A DNA stretch of 64,000 nt from Lunularia cruciata (taxonomy: Eukaryota > Streptophyta > Marchantiopsida > Lunulariales > Lunulariaceae), in NCBI GenBank assembly GCA_948567375.1, contig OX419758.1, positions 28,587,001 through 28,651,000 of the forward strand, written 5' to 3'. Each line of letters opens with the position of its first letter. The stretch's first letter is position 1. The notes under the pieces were generated by a model that saw nothing but the letters and a program-made list of their open reading frames with translations, made no database searches and had not been told where the DNA came from. A program made the translations under genes and the position numbers. Positions 1 to 12,503 of the stretch are shown piece after piece.

Positions 1-3000
1 TACATGGCCTAAAACCTTATAATAGATGGCCATTCAAAAACTACAAGATCTTTCATTGCACACTATTTTTGCCAACAACCCTTTAGCATTTGCATGGTCT
101 CACAAACTCCCATAAAACATCCTTCTACAATGGGCCAAGCATGAGGCTTCTTCTTGTAGGTCAAATGGTGGATTCAGCCTGATTGGAGAACCTACAAGTC
201 CAACCTCTCCTTCAATATTTCCTTAAAATTACCAAGGAATGCAATCAAAAGGTGCAAGAAATCCTATTCTTTCCATGTTTGCCATGGTAGTGATGATTGG
301 TGTGGGACCTTGTGAGCTCAACAAAAACCAACATATCAAGGTATCCATGGGTACCATTCTTCATGCATATGCTTGGAACTAGAAAAAGATAGGGAGAATC
401 CTATCAACTCCAAGTACATAATGGAAATTTTTGTATATGGCTACAAGAATTTGGAAACTCTTGACCCAGATTTTCTTGTATGGGCAATAAGGTATGTGAA
501 GTCCTTTGACTATGGGCTTATTTTTCTTTGACACATATGCAATGGCCATATCTCCATCAAAGTCATCCAAGTTGTTCTCATCCTGCTAATGTCCATGTCA
601 TATCCCTTGTCATAGCATTTGATCATGCACATGCTTAGGGCTTTGAAAGTCAAGGAATACTTGAAGATATTACTCCTAATTGATTGGAAAACTTCTCCAA
701 AATTTCTAGAGACATTTTCAAAAAATGGTTGAAAATAGTTTGCATTCTTTCCACCAAATGTTCCAAGGTTACCTTCATGTCCTAAATGATATGACTAATG
801 TGCACCTTCTATGTGTTTGAGTAAGAGTTGATGGTTGCCTTACAGGAATCTTGCAACTTTATATCCTTGTAGATCTTATCAATATCGTTAATTTGCTATT
901 TGGAGCACCTTGATGTACTCCTTAATAGAATAAAATTGGGGTTTTGTTGCAAGTCCTTGGTTTATCAACTTCAAACTCTTGACAAAGTATCTCAAGGGGA
1001 AGTACAAAAGGTAGATGGTTATGTATATCAACTCATAGGGATGCTCTACTTGGATATCCCCTTGCAATGTTGCTTTTGCTATTACATACTTGGTCTTTCC
1101 CATGTCCCAAAATTCAATCCTATATGCCTAAAGCATAAAAAATTGCTCTTTATCAAGCTTTGTTTGTAGATTTACATGTTGGTTAATTGTGGCTCCTAAA
1201 ATGAGTAGGGCTCTTCTCTAGCCGGTGCCTCCTATCTTGTACTAATTGGGATGTGGGACTGCTCATGCCCATATTCTCGGCTATATCCTCCATCAAGGAC
1301 TTTCTTCTTGTAGTTCCCACTACTATGGGACTACTTTCAACTTTCTTCCTTGAGATCCTAGATGACTTTGGATTTTTTCTTAGGTTTACTAGGGCATGCT
1401 TCTTCTTGCTACAAGTAGTGTTGTTGGATGTTGCCAACGTTGATTTTTTAGACACAAGGAAACTATTATCTGTAGGACTGCTTTGGAACTTCTTCCTTGA
1501 TGAGCCCGCCTTGTGATCTCCGAGACCCCATTGCTTAGATTTTCCTCCCATAGATCCTTCTAGCTCATCATCATCCCTATCTTCATCAAAGTCACCTTCT
1601 ACATTAGAGTCTTCTTCCTCTATGGGAGCCTCCAACTTGTTGCAACTGATAAACTAGAGAAGTTGGCTCACTCTTTGCTCCGACTTCTGGTTTTGCACCA
1701 TAAGGTCATTCTTGATTTTGGTTGAGCTTCGACCTTGATTTGCTCCTCCTTCCTTTTTTTTTGTCTAATAGAGAAGGTCCTTTTGGTATTAGGCCTTCTT
1801 ATTGGTCAGATTTTTGGTTGTCAATTGGACGGAAGCTAGTTCTTTCTCAAGAGCTGCTCTCTCCAACTGTTATTCTCCTTCTCAAGAGTTGTAACCTCTA
1901 CTTTTGGTTTGGACTTAGCTATCCTTAATTTTTCAGTCTTGTTATGAGAACTTTTAGAGATTGTGGTCAATTCTTGTATCTTTCCACTACCTTGGAATCC
2001 TCTTAAGCACTTGTTGCTTGATCCTATAGTGCACAAAGTTTTCCTTCTATATGTTGGTCATGCTTGCCAGTTGGTGATTGGCAATTGCTTTGTGAGTCCA
2101 AATAGATTGGAATTGAGAATATACTTCCACTAGCTCTTTCCCAATTGTGACATACTGCTTCTTCTATGTGGCTCCCTTTTGGACCCATGTGAGCTTTACC
2201 TCTTGTAATTTATAAGAGCCTTCTCGTAAGACCTATTCTTGCTCCTCTTGTAGTTCCTATAGTTTATTACAGGCTAGATGGCTGCATCTTACTTTTGATA
2301 CCAAGGATATAAGACCAAGCTTCCACTCTTTGTTGGGGATGTCTTCCTATTTTATGACATATTTCTTGCTCACAATAGTTCCAACAAGAGTGTCTACCAT
2401 GCGGAAGGATGTTTCAAACCTATCTTGTTTTATGGGCTCCACTTCTCGCAAGCTCATAATAGTATGTTGATCTCTTGAGAAGTAGTTTTCCCCTCCTTAT
2501 GCATTTCTTGAAACAAGGTTAAGGTCTCAAGAATCAAGAACAACCTTCTTTGAGTGATAAAGCCAACAAAGTTGTCTCTTGGCCAAAAGAAATTGTGTTG
2601 TTGTTTATTGGTGGCAAAATATCTCAAATACTACTCCCTACCTTCAAGATGGCATTGGTTGCTTCTTTTGCAAGTTTTGACCAAGGACTTGCTATGTCCT
2701 TGGGAGGTTTTGGTAAATCATCCTCCAAGTTTATGATTTCTAGCTCTCCTTGTGGTTGGAAACCAATGCAAGTTTCAGCTATGGTAACTATGGATTCTTG
2801 TATTTTAACTTTTTCTTTCTTTCCTTTTGATAGAAAACCTCTCATCTTTGGTAGAGTTTTTTGCTTGCTTGTCATCGCTGGTAGGTACCTTGATGATGAC
2901 CTTCAACTTTTTCCTCTCCTTAGTTGGAGGTGGTGAAACTATTATACCTTTCTATAGGCTGATGTCTTCTTTCACTTGTTGTTGGCCATTCTTACTTCTA

Positions 3001-4960
3001 AAAAGAGGTTCTTGTATTTAGCTTCCCACATTCTTGTGGTTATGGGCATTCATAACTTCAAAAGGTCTTTTTGTTCCCTTTTGGTCCATTTAGTAAAACA
3101 TGAGACCAATTAGGCTGTCATATAAGGACTCACATTCTGCCTCCCAATCCACTTGTCATCACATAGTAGCTTTTCTTGAATATTGGCATCTATGAAGTTG
3201 GTGCAATCTCTTTAACAAAATTCTACTTTAGCTAGAAAGCACATGGAGCCAAATTCTCTACAATCACCATAAGGATAGGCCCATCATGAAATTCTTCCCT
3301 CCTTTTGTTTCTTTGTCAAGAGTACCTTCTTAAAGGCAATATAAAATTCCAATAGTTTTGTAAATAGTACAAGGGCATAATCAAATACTTCCCCCACAAT
3401 CACACTTTGGATCAAGGCATATGTAAGTGATGTGCTCAAGTAAGATACATTCTCCTATCCAGTGATGAGCTAGTGAAAATTCTTCATGGCAAAGACCAAT
3501 GATGGATATGTGACCATTGATATTTGGAACCCATTTTTGTTAACAATCCATGTGACACTAGGAACCTATTTTTCTTCATAACTCAATTTTTTTATAGTCT
3601 TAAATAGATTCTCCAAAGGTTTGAAGAACAACAATCCTTGTAAATGTTGTCGATGAACATGGAATTCCCTCCAAGCTAGAGGAACATTGGTTGACTTCTT
3701 CTTTAAAGAGAACACCTCATGTATTGTATCCTCAATTATAAGAAACAATTTTGAGTCAGGGCTAGAGAATTTGCAAGTGGATCACTTTTGACTCCACTTG
3801 TATTTCTTCCACCATATCTACCACCCTTGCAAGCTCCTCATTGCTCGGTAAGTAGAACTTGTGAGCAACAATGTTCCAAATCTTGCCCTTCTCCGATTTT
3901 ACCTTGTCTCTAGATCTACATTGCTAAAGTTGCACAAATGTCCAAATAGCATGTAGATTGGAACCTCAACTTCTATAGATTTTTGTGGTGCCATTTCTCC
4001 TTCTTGAAGTAATGCTTGGTAGATTTGTCAAGTTCTTCTGATTGCACTCTCATGGAATTGATCCAAGTCCTCACAATTATCTAGTTCTTTGAAGATTTTG
4101 TTGAAGATTCTCTCCAACTCCTACATTAGTAAAACTTTGTTGACTCAATGTTTCTCTGCTTTTTTCAAAACTTATGATGGATGAGATGATGGACTCTTGT
4201 ACTATTTGATCTCACCTATCCAAGATTGCTCTTGCAATCAATCTGGTTATGAAATGTTGCTTGCTGCACATGGATTCTTTGACTACATGATGGTTTTTTG
4301 CTCTCTCCAACAGAGTTATCTTGATGAAGTGGCAAAAAAGGTCTTGGCATAAGTGCTTAAATTTTTTTTCTTCTCAATCTCAATTTTGCAAACTAAAGTG
4401 TAGATTGAATTTTTCAATGGTTTTATAGGGAATGGACCACCTCCCTTTGAGTCTTGTATTTTTTGATTCCCATTTGAATTTTTATATGTGTTGTGCCATC
4501 TCTTGCTTGAATTCAAAGTGCCATCATACCATTGGCATTTTCCTATGCTTGAATTGGAAAGATCATGTTGATAGCAGCATCTTAAAATTGAATTTGGAAT
4601 GTCATTCAAGTGGCACCATTTTGCCATTGAATGCAAAATGGCACAAATATTAATTGCTTTAGGTAATAGAAGGTTCTAGTAAATGTGTTTCAATATATCA
4701 TTTGGGACTTTAGGTTAGAGAAAGGGTTTTCTACTATAGTACGGAATAAATAGGTGATCTTATAGCTATTCAAGGAGTCCCTCAAATTCTGTAGGAAGAT
4801 AATGAGGTTCTTGTGTCCTCTTTCTCTAAGACAAAAAAACATTCAATTTCCCATGATATCTTCTTGTCTTGGCTCCATAGGGGTATGTAGTGCAATCTAT
4901 ATGGTTTGCACTTTGAACCATTAGTGTGGGACTACAAGAGTTCTCCATCCCACATTTTTT
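1..4960 (-). pseudogene. Degenerate long coding region 3' of H integrase
   Basis: On the minus strand this stretch keeps a patchwork of open frames (for example 1183-1635, 2624-2875 and 4316-4636) that join, by frame hops, into what looks like one long old coding region of over 1000 codons. The first ~100 bp next to M (4860-4960) reads like the end of a gypsy integrase tail (NGSKCKPYR). Further on the conceptual protein is rich in Lys, Glu, Ser and Gln, with coiled-coil-like segments and an acidic serine-rich patch at 1500-1635. I recognise no domain. Some gypsy lineages carry extra reading frames after integrase, so this could be such an H-specific frame. It could also be an unrelated older element. 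Plus-strand open frames here look like shadows. Confidence 0.4.
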
Positions 4961-5392
4961 TGTAAAATATAGAGGAGAGAAGACCTGAGTGGAATAATCC
5001 TATTGGAATTCTCAAGTGAGAGAAACTCTGAATGCCTAGAATTGAGCTTGGCATAGGTATTAATAGATTACATGGGTACAAGATTCCTAAGGAGCTTCCA
5101 AGGAAGATTCCTTCTAGGAGCCATCTTACTTGGAGTGCAAGCTAAGCTAGCCATTTGCTGAGTGCAAGCTAAGCTAGCTGTTAGCTTGGTGGACAAGTTG
5201 TCTATCCTTGGAAAGTTCCTAGAAGTTTCTTACCAAGAAGCTTCTTGTGTTCTTATAGAATATTCTACCCACAAGCTTTCTTGATGTTTCTAGCACATTC
5301 TTAGGCTAGTTCTACTTCTTTTTGCTATATTTAGCTTAGACTACTAACTCATTAGCTTCTACTAACATGTTTGCTAATTCCATATTATTATA
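4961..5392 (-). repeat. M 3' LTR
   Basis: It starts TGTAAAATAT and ends near CATATTATTATA. It aligns with 41002-41390 through shared blocks: the duplicated 'agtgcaagctaagctag' unit, 'agaagcttcttgtgt', 'acccacaagctttct' and the CATATTATTATA end. A reversed relative lies at 58600-59028, and its better-preserved end (TTGTTACA) shows the canonical CA terminus. One internal unit is tandemly repeated here at about 5135-5180. Confidence 0.75.
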
Positions 5393-5429
5393 AATTCTAT
5401 AGTTGCTAGTTGGAGACGTCCTCATTGAC

Positions 5430-6180
5430 ATAGAATCTTTGAACTCTTTTAGGGTTTTCCATGCATTATGGAGATAAGAATGAGGTTCCCTTGTGGAATT
5501 GTGAAGGGGATACCCTTTCCAAAGGACCTTATATTTAGTGTGTTGTTGGTAGCCATGTTGGATGTTATGACATGAAAGTATATGATCAACTTCATATTCC
5601 TCATGATTGTTGACAATGATGGGAGGAGGAGGTAATTGGACACAAGTGGAAAGGAAGATGGGTTAGAAACAAGGAGTTTTGACTTGGAAACATGGAAGAT
5701 AGGATAGATATGTATATGATTAGAAAGAGTAGGCCGGTAGGCAATCAGAGTAATGATTTGAGTAATCTCAAATGGACTTATCCAATTGAGATCAAGTTTA
5801 TGGACTTGGGTATAAAGTGGGAGAAGAAGGTAATTGGACAAAAGCATGACCTTATCACCTAGTTGAAAGTTGAGATCATGATGATTAATTAGCATATTTC
5901 TTTTGCTAATTTTGAGCAACAAGAAGATAGGACTTGGCTTGGTGGAGAGATTTAGATAACATGGAAAAAAAGGTAGAAGTAGGTAGGACTTGAGATAGAA
6001 GATGAGCAAGAAGATAATCTAGATCAAGTGGATCTTGCCCATAATTAAGGAAGAAGAGAGAAAAGCCAATGCTCACATACTTGGAATTATTTAGGCAAGT
6101 TTTGTAGCTATAAGACAAGTATCCCAATCAATATGGTGAACATTGACAAAAGCACACAACATCTCCTCCAAACTATAATT
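5430..6180 (-). pseudogene. M integrase C-terminus with chromodomain
   Basis: Minus-strand frames in 5449-6127 give an integrase tail (LGDKVMLLS, IYPIFHVSKSKLL) followed, after a frame change, by a chromodomain-like segment at about 5440-5605 that begins EEYEVDHILS and contains LWKGYPL. In chromoviruses this C-terminal chromodomain guides integration to particular histone marks. The aromatic and Trp positions are visible, but the usual WEP motif has decayed to STREP. The segment is split over two frames and is not functional. It lies directly upstream of the M 3' LTR, as expected. Confidence 0.7.
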
Positions 6181-6186
6181 CTTGTT

Positions 6187-6800
6187 CTATTTTTCCATTA
6201 GTTTGAGGATGATAAGTTTTAGACAATGCAAGCTTGGTACCAACAAGTTAAAAAAATGCTTGCCAAAATTTACCAATAAAGTGAGGATCTTGTTCATAGA
6301 TGAGAACCCTTGGCATTCCATGGTGTTTGAAGATGGTGTCAAAGTAGATCTGGACAATGTTAAAGCATCACTTGTATCTATAGTGGGAGCTAAATGTATA
6401 TGCTGGTTGAGATTATCAAAAAACACTACAATGGTTATATGGCCTTGGCCTGCCTTTGGCAAGGATGTGATGAGGTGTAAGCTTACATGTTTCTAATGTT
6501 CCCAATGAGTAGATAGAATTGATAATGGTTGAAGGAGTCCAATTGCTTTTGATTATTGGCTTTGTTGCATTGGCAACTCTTGCAAGATCAAACAAGCTCT
6601 CAAACCTCTTGTGTCATGTTGGCCCATTACCATGTGACTATTGATTGGTAAGTCATGGGCTTCTTGCAGCCACACAACGTGTAGATCATCCTTAGCTAGA
6701 ACATAGATCCAGTTTTCATATAATAGAAGGCTTTTGATGAAGGAAAAAGTGTTGTATTCCTTGTTATATGTTGCAAGACAACCTTGTACCAATTGAAAGG
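6187..6800 (-). pseudogene. M integrase core and zinc-binding remnants
   Basis: Frame 6187-6462 reads QGHITIVVFFDNLNQHIHLAP, the first-aspartate region of a gypsy integrase core, and aligns with L2 at 62615-63043. Frame 6553-6792 (LQEAHDLPINSHMVMGQHDT) is the His-His half of the N-terminal zinc-binding domain. The core then loses its frame before the second catalytic aspartate. It lies between RNase H and the chromodomain in the normal gypsy order. It is a dead copy. Confidence 0.75.
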
Positions 6801-6989
6801 ATTCTTGCTATAAAGCAATCTTAAAATTAATTTGGACTTTTGAGTCAACTAACATTATTGTAATTTTTGTTGTTATAAGAGATTCATGAGGAGTCTTTAA
6901 ATTAGGTCATCTTGATAAAGCATCAAGGATAACATGGAACTTGCAGGTTTTGTATTGAAGCTTGATTGTCAAATACTTGTAGTTGTTCC

Positions 6990-8195
6990 TCCCATTAATG
7001 ATGTAGTCTCTTCATGTGCTCTAAATGTAAAGTTTGCAATAAAGGTTTGTAATTGATTTGCATAATCACTTATTTCCCCAAGAAATAATATCTCCACACC
7101 TTTGTGGCATATACTATTTCTAGTTGTTCTTGATCCCTTGTAAATTAACTCCTTTCTATGGTGTTTAAATTAACTCCTTTCTATGGTGTTTAATTGGTGA
7201 GACACAAAGGCAATTAGATGTAACTGATCTAGAAATTTATGCTTCAATACAATTCTAATGACAAAGTTAGAAGCATCAAAATCAACCACACAAAGTAGTT
7301 GAGGATCATATGGTTGGAAGATGGGTTGTGAAGACACCATATACTTTAGTTCCTTGAATGTTTCTTTGTGCTTGGTGGTCCATTGAAAGCTTGATGTCCT
7401 CTCCAAAAGATTGGTCAATAAGGCAACCAAATGAGCATAATAATAGATGAACAATCTATGAAAACTTGCCAGTTCATTAAATTCTCACACTTCCATGGAA
7501 TCCTTAGGACTAGGCTAATTGGTAATGGCCTTGATTTTCTCCTCTTCCATCTTGATCCCCTCTCATGAGACCTTGACCCAAGAAGGTAACCTCCTTCATC
7601 CAAAAGGCACACTTTGCCTTCTTGTAAAAAAATTTCCATTGGTGGAGTTTTCTTAGGACTTCTTATACATGATTCTTGTGTTTTACCTCTATCTTATTGT
7701 AGATTAAAGTATCATCCAAGAAGACCACCATGTATTGATCCAACAAATGGTCCAACACTCAATGCATTTGATCCAAGAAAACTGCCAAGTGATCCCAAAA
7801 GGTAAGACTCTCCACTCAAAATATCCATACCTTGTACAAAAGGTAATATTTTTCATATCCTCCCTATCAATGGGAATTTTCCAATAGCAACTTGAAAGAT
7901 CCAACTTGGAGAAATGTCATGCTCCACTCAATTGATTCAACAAGTCATCAATTCAAGGCAAGGGTTACATATTGCCTTGAAATTACACATACATCAATAT
8001 GGAATTGAAGTACTCCATCCTTCTTTGGTACAAAAAGTATTGGTGCTTCCAAGGAGATATATTATGTTTTATGAAATTGTTCTCCAAAAACTTGGTTAGT
8101 GTTGTTTGAAGCTCTTCTAAGTCCTTTGGTGAGAGCTTATAGATTTGTCTACTCACAAGAATACTCCCTAGCAATAGCTCAAACTTGAAAGGCAT
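6990..8195 (-). pseudogene. M reverse transcriptase and RNase H
   Basis: Frame 7983-8195 carries the RT start (SPKDLEELQTTLTKFLENNF). Frame 7704-7904 carries MDLSSCYWKIPI and FCTRYGYFEWRVLPFG, and a neighbouring frame preserves FLDDTLI, the catalytic YxDD box with Phe for Tyr. Frame 7170-7454 (FQWTTKHKETF, VVDFDASNF) is the RNase H start and closely resembles L2 at 63398-63811. At least two frameshifts and several stops separate the blocks. The 32-bp stretch around 7145-7195 shows a short tandem duplication of 'aactcctttctatggtgttt'. Confidence 0.8.
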
Positions 8196-8285
8196 ATCTC
8201 AATCAAAAGGTAACCCTTTTAGAAGATTATTTAGGAACACTTATGAAAGCTCTTGCATTACTTGATCAACCACTTCTTGTTGAGG

Positions 8286-8612
8286 CTATTTACCCTTATT
8301 ATTTTTGCACAATTGGCTTGATTGACATAAAAAAATGAGATTATTGTTCTCCAATGCTTGCTCTATAGCTTTTATATAGATAAACTTCACAACTTGGGAT
8401 TGAATATTCTTAGGTGTCTTACTTAGAAGTGCCAGATAACCTAATTGGTAATTCTTACCTTGAAGTTGTACTTGATTCAGGTCCAATCAAATTAAACCTT
8501 ATGAATTTCAAGCTAAGGTAGATTAAGAATGATATTATAGTGTAGGAGAGCTATTACCAACCTCATACACTCTACATACTCCTTCATAATTTTGAATGTA
8601 ATAAGATGTGAG
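8286..8612 (-). pseudogene. M protease/RT linker, left piece
   Basis: Minus-strand frames (8286-8486 and flanking) read as the end of a gypsy protease and its linker: FIRFNLIGPESSTTSR-like, then YQLGYLALLSKTPKNIQ. The coding continues at 38263 on the other side of element C. No catalytic DSG/DTG is visible in this half. Confidence 0.55.
8608..8612. repeat. Target duplication of C, left copy
   Basis: GTGAG lies immediately left of the C 3' LTR. The right copy is ATGAG at 38263-38267, a 4 of 5 match. A 5-bp duplication is normal for Ty1/copia insertion. Confidence 0.6.
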
Positions 8613-9509
8613 TGTTGGGAGAAATCAAATTGAATTGAGAGTACAATTGAATGCAAATTTGGCTATTCTATGGAGCAAAAATCATCTATCAATCTATTAA
8701 GGAGAAATATACATAGAATTAAAAAAAATTCATATGGTTTGGCCAACATTTACTTACATCCACAATTGCACAAGATCTTCATTCAAGAAGTGTCAAAGTC
8801 ACAATTGACTGCCAACACAACAATATATGTATACTTGCACTTTCCCTTATCTAGTTCTTGAATGTGTGATGCATGTTGATCCCATATCTACCCTAAATTA
8901 AATGGTACCAATTGATACATATCACCTCATAAAGTTCTATAAGTGAGATCCGTTCTTGTAGGGTACATTACCATAGTCTTGTAGTATAATCTCTTAAGAG
9001 CAATTCCTTTAGTTACCATAGTTGATCCCATAAGAGCCATTCAAGCAAGTCCCATAGCCAATATTGCAAGAGGCATTCTCATAACTCCCATAGTTCTACA
9101 AGACAAATTTTCCCCAAACTTCATATGGAGTATTTCTTCTCTAGAGTTGTTTTCCATGATCTTGGTGTTTATAGAAAACCCTTGAGAAGAAAATTCCAAT
9201 GAGATAAGGTATGCCTCATTGGAATCTATATTCACAAAGAAATCAGTCTTGATCTGAATTTCCTTACTATGCACTCCCCCAAATAGAATCCTATAATTTG
9301 AAGATTTTCCTATATTTACACTTCTTCACTCTCATAGAAGTTTTGTTCTGTATTGACTCTTCAACATCCTCATAGTATATCTGTCATGTAGAGCATTTTT
9401 TTAATTCATCAAACACCACAGTTAGCAAACTCTCACTTGGAGTCAACATCTCTATAGTATATTTGTCATGTAGAACATCTTTGTAATTAATTAGACACCA
9501 CACTTAGCA
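8613..9509 (-). repeat. C 3' LTR
   Basis: It begins TGTTGGGAGAAAT and aligns along its length with 37323-38262 (shared 'ggtttggccaacatt', 'gaatgtgtgatg', 'aatcctataatttgaa'). The inner end is TTAGCA, next to a polypurine tract. That end is duplicated, so a first inner end lies at 9427 and a second at 9509. Confidence 0.8.
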
Positions 9510-9522
9510 ATCTCTCACTTGG
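9361..9522 (-). repeat. 82-bp tandem duplication over LTR/PPT junction
   Basis: Two copies with an 82-bp period (about 9361-9442 and 9443-9522) each hold the last part of the C LTR, its TTAGCA end and the adjoining purine tract (element strand CAAGTGAGAG). They differ at several positions. The element thus has two polypurine tract/LTR junctions in a row. Confidence 0.75.
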
Positions 9523-9539
9523 AATCTGACATTACTTTT

Positions 9540-10060
9540 CACTCTAATATACAAGACTTTTCTAATCAATTAACTTTGAAGTCCAAATGTTACTATGCAT
9601 TGCTTGAGCTTCCCATTTGTGACTACATTGGTAAACATATCCACAAGATTTCTTACTCCAACAATCTTTACCAAAGTCAACACTCCACCATCTATTAATT
9701 CACAAATGAAATGATACTTCAATTGAATATGCTTTATCTTAGCATGAAACATAAGATTATCTACAAGATTGATAGCACTCTAGCTATGACTATGAATATT
9801 ATTGTCATCTTTTTTCTTGCCTATACCATAAAGTTTTTCAACCAAATTTTCTCCTTGCTACCCCTTGAGATGGTCATGGACTCAACTTCTATGGTAGGAA
9901 GAGAAAAATTGTTCTACAATTCAGACATCCAACTTATGGTAGTACCACCCAAGGTAACACATACTATATATTGCTCTTTTTGTTATCCAAATCTCCTCCA
10001 AAAGATGCATCAATGAATCCCTCTAAAATAATGTTTTCTTGAAGCAAAGCGCCTTATCAA
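9540..10060 (-). pseudogene. C RNase H remnant
   Basis: Frame 9570-9752 reads KIKHIQLKYHFICELIDGG and LVDMFTNVVTNGKL, the C-terminal end of copia RNase H, where TKHI, YHFIRE and LADMFTK are usual. It is degraded but in the right place, between RT and the 3' LTR. The start of the domain (9760-10060) keeps only scattered similarity. Confidence 0.75.
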
Positions 10061-11000
10061 AGATACCTTTTAAGTAGCATAATAATCATTTTACTACTTC
10101 CAAATACTCTCCTTTTGGGTTCCACATGAATTTGCTTACAACTCCCACTGCATGAGCAATGTCTGGCCTAGTGCATACCATTACATACATTAAATTGTCA
10201 AATATTGATATATAAGGTACTCTACTCATATACTAACTATGAACATTAGCTCTTGGTGATTACTCCTTAGAGAATTTGAAGTGATTTCCCAATAGAGTGG
10301 TTCAAATTGTAGCATTCAGTCAACAAAAAATTTTCATCAACTTCTTGATGTAATTCTCTTGAGACTATTTCAAAGTACATGCAAATTTGTCTTTGCTAAT
10401 CCTCATTCCAAGTATTTGCTATGAAGGACCTAGGTCTTTCATTTCAAATACATTAGACATCTTGCACTTTAGCTTGTTAATTTTTCTCAGGTTGGATCCA
10501 TCAATCAACATATCATCAACATAAAGTAATAAGATGATATATTAATCAACTAATGACTTAATATGATATCAATGATTCATTTTGCATATGTTGTAACCAT
10601 TTTTGGTCATATATCCATCAAAGTTCAAGCACCCCTATCAAGGAGCTTGTTTCAAACCATAGAGATTCTTCTTCAACTTGCAGACCATGTCCTCTTTGAT
10701 CTCCTTAGGTTGTGCTATATAGATGTCTTCCTTGAGGTCTTTATCTAGAAAAGTTAGTTTTACATCTAGTTTCTCTAGATGAAAATCCTCTACAGTCACA
10801 AGACCCATGACTAATTTGATTTTAGTCATCTTAACTACAAGAGAAAAAATCTCATTGTAGTTTATATGTTTGGTCTATTGAAAAACTTTTGGCAACAAAT
10901 ATTACCTTGTATTGCTTGCTTCCATCATCTTCTTCTTTGACTCTTTACACCCATTTGTTCTAAAACACCTTCTTTCCCTTTGGCAATGTGATCAATGACC
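10060..11000 (-). pseudogene. C reverse transcriptase
   Basis: Frame 10638-10829 gives TFLDKDLKEDIYIAQP and VCKLKKNLYGLKQAP, diagnostic of Ty1/copia RT. About 100 bases further along the element a separate frame keeps an intact catalytic box, LYVDDMLIDG (YVDDM at 10509-10523). The two blocks are in different frames with stops between them. The RT lies between integrase and RNase H as in copia. Confidence 0.85.
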
Positions 11001-11229
11001 AAGCCTCATTCTTTTTAAGGATAACATCTCTTCCTTCATTGCAAGCTCTCACTACAATGAGCCCTCCTTTTTCATTGCCTTTGAGTAGCACTAAAGTTCA
11101 CCATTTTTTGTCAAGAAAAAGTAATACATGGATGGGAAATACTCTCTATTGGTTCACACAATCTAGTAGATCTCCTCAAATCAATTATAGGTGTGACTAG
11201 ATCTGGTATGATCTCTCTATTTTCTACCA

Positions 11230-12057
11230 AAATCCTATTTCCTAGATCATTCTCTTAAATGTCTTCCGACACTACTTCTTCTTGATTTTTTCTTGTTCTT
11301 CTATAACCTCAAAGCCTGATCTAAACTTATCTTTGTACATAACATTCTCATGGAAAATGACATCTTTGCTTCATAGCACTTTTCCATCATCTTCATTCCA
11401 AAAAAAATAAGCCATGTCATCTAATTCATATCCAATGAGAAACACTTCTTTAATTTTGAATCAAGCTTTTCCCTATTATTATCTTGAATCCTTGCATATG
11501 AGACACCACCAAAGGTTCTCAAGTGCAAGAGATTCACCTTCTTTCTTGACTATTCTTCCTCAAGGATCTTATATACTAAAGGGATTAAGGGTCTTTATTT
11601 TATTTATGAGGTATGAAATTATGTTGACTACATCTACCCAAAATATTATTGGCAACCTTGCTTATAGTCTCATGCATCTGGCTCTCTCATTGAGAGTTTT
11701 ATTCAACTCTTCAACCACACAATTTTGCTATGGTATCTCAAGCACAATTTTGATCATTTTGATCCCTTTTTTTGCACAATTCCCTTTGAACTCATTGCTA
11801 CTATACTCTCCACCATTATCAAATTTCAAGCACTTGATTTTAAAACCTGATTGGTTTCCAACCTCAAATTTCCATGCTTGAAAACACTAGACACATCAGA
11901 TTTATTTTTCATATGGCTTCTTGGTAGCATCATTTGTAAAGGTGACATAGTAGGAAGATCTTCCAAGTGACTCAATTGAAGCTAGGCAATACACATTTGT
12001 ATTTATCAACTCTAGCTTTTTGGCCTTTAGTGCTCTTGTAGCCTTTGTGAAGGTAAC
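11230..12057 (-). pseudogene. C integrase core remnant
   Basis: Reading the minus strand through 11470-11880 gives KCLKFDNGGEYSSNEFKG, then ELNKTLNERARCM, then YLINKIKTLNP. These are the second-aspartate (DNGGEY), glutamate and downstream segments of a copia integrase core. The reading needs frame changes and crosses stops. The plus-strand open frame over the same bases (11414-11881) is a shadow. Confidence 0.75.
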
Positions 12058-12398
12058 TCACTTTTGCTTTTGCAAAATACATGGTTCACAAAAGCAAAGT
12101 TGAACAATCTTCAACTCCAAGATCTTGCCATTGGCAACTAATTGCTTCATACCCTTCTCATTCATGTGACTAAGTCTTTGGTGCCATAGGATTGAAGGAA
12201 AAATTGCATCAATGACTATCATCAAATTGTCTGATTTTCCCATGACATATAGAGTTCCAACCTTTTGTCCTAGTGCCAAAATCAAATTCCCTTGAAAAGC
12301 CTTCCATTGCACACTTTCAAAGGATGTTCAATATCTGTTCTTCATTTAGATGACCTATGGAAATCAAATTCCTTTTGTCTTGGGACATATCCAACATC
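12058..12398 (-). pseudogene. C gag-pre-integrase (zinc-binding) domain
   Basis: Frame 12058-12312 reads LWHQRLSHMNEKGMKQL and FCEPCILQKQK, the HHCC zinc-binding region before the copia integrase core. To the right a second frame gives the protease-to-integrase linker (DVGYVPRQK), which is cut by the G1 insertion. The partner piece begins at 36290. Confidence 0.85.
12394..12398. repeat. Target duplication of G1, left copy
   Basis: ACATC lies immediately left of G1 and again at 36285-36289 immediately right. Removing G1 and one copy restores a continuous copia reading (LLDVGYVP). This duplication is what shows that the unusual A and core repeats are the true ends of G1. Confidence 0.75.
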
Positions 12399-12502
12399 TA
12401 TCATGCATATATACATTCCTACACAATACATTTCTATCAACATCATACACAATAGAAGTGCAACTCACACATAAGTCATACATGAACTCTAAATTGCCAT
12501 AA
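12399..12502 (-). repeat. G1 terminal repeat A''
   Basis: This ~104-bp block, TATCATGC to GCCATAA, is the outer 3' end of G1. It is repeated at 12951-13056 on the other side of the core. It corresponds to G2 43624-43729. The first dinucleotide is TA where TG is expected. Confidence 0.8.
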
Positions 12503-12503
12503 T

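Noticed and set aside
11414-11881. 155-codon plus-strand open frame
   Set aside because: It is the antisense shadow of the copia integrase core; the minus strand gives recognisable integrase motifs.
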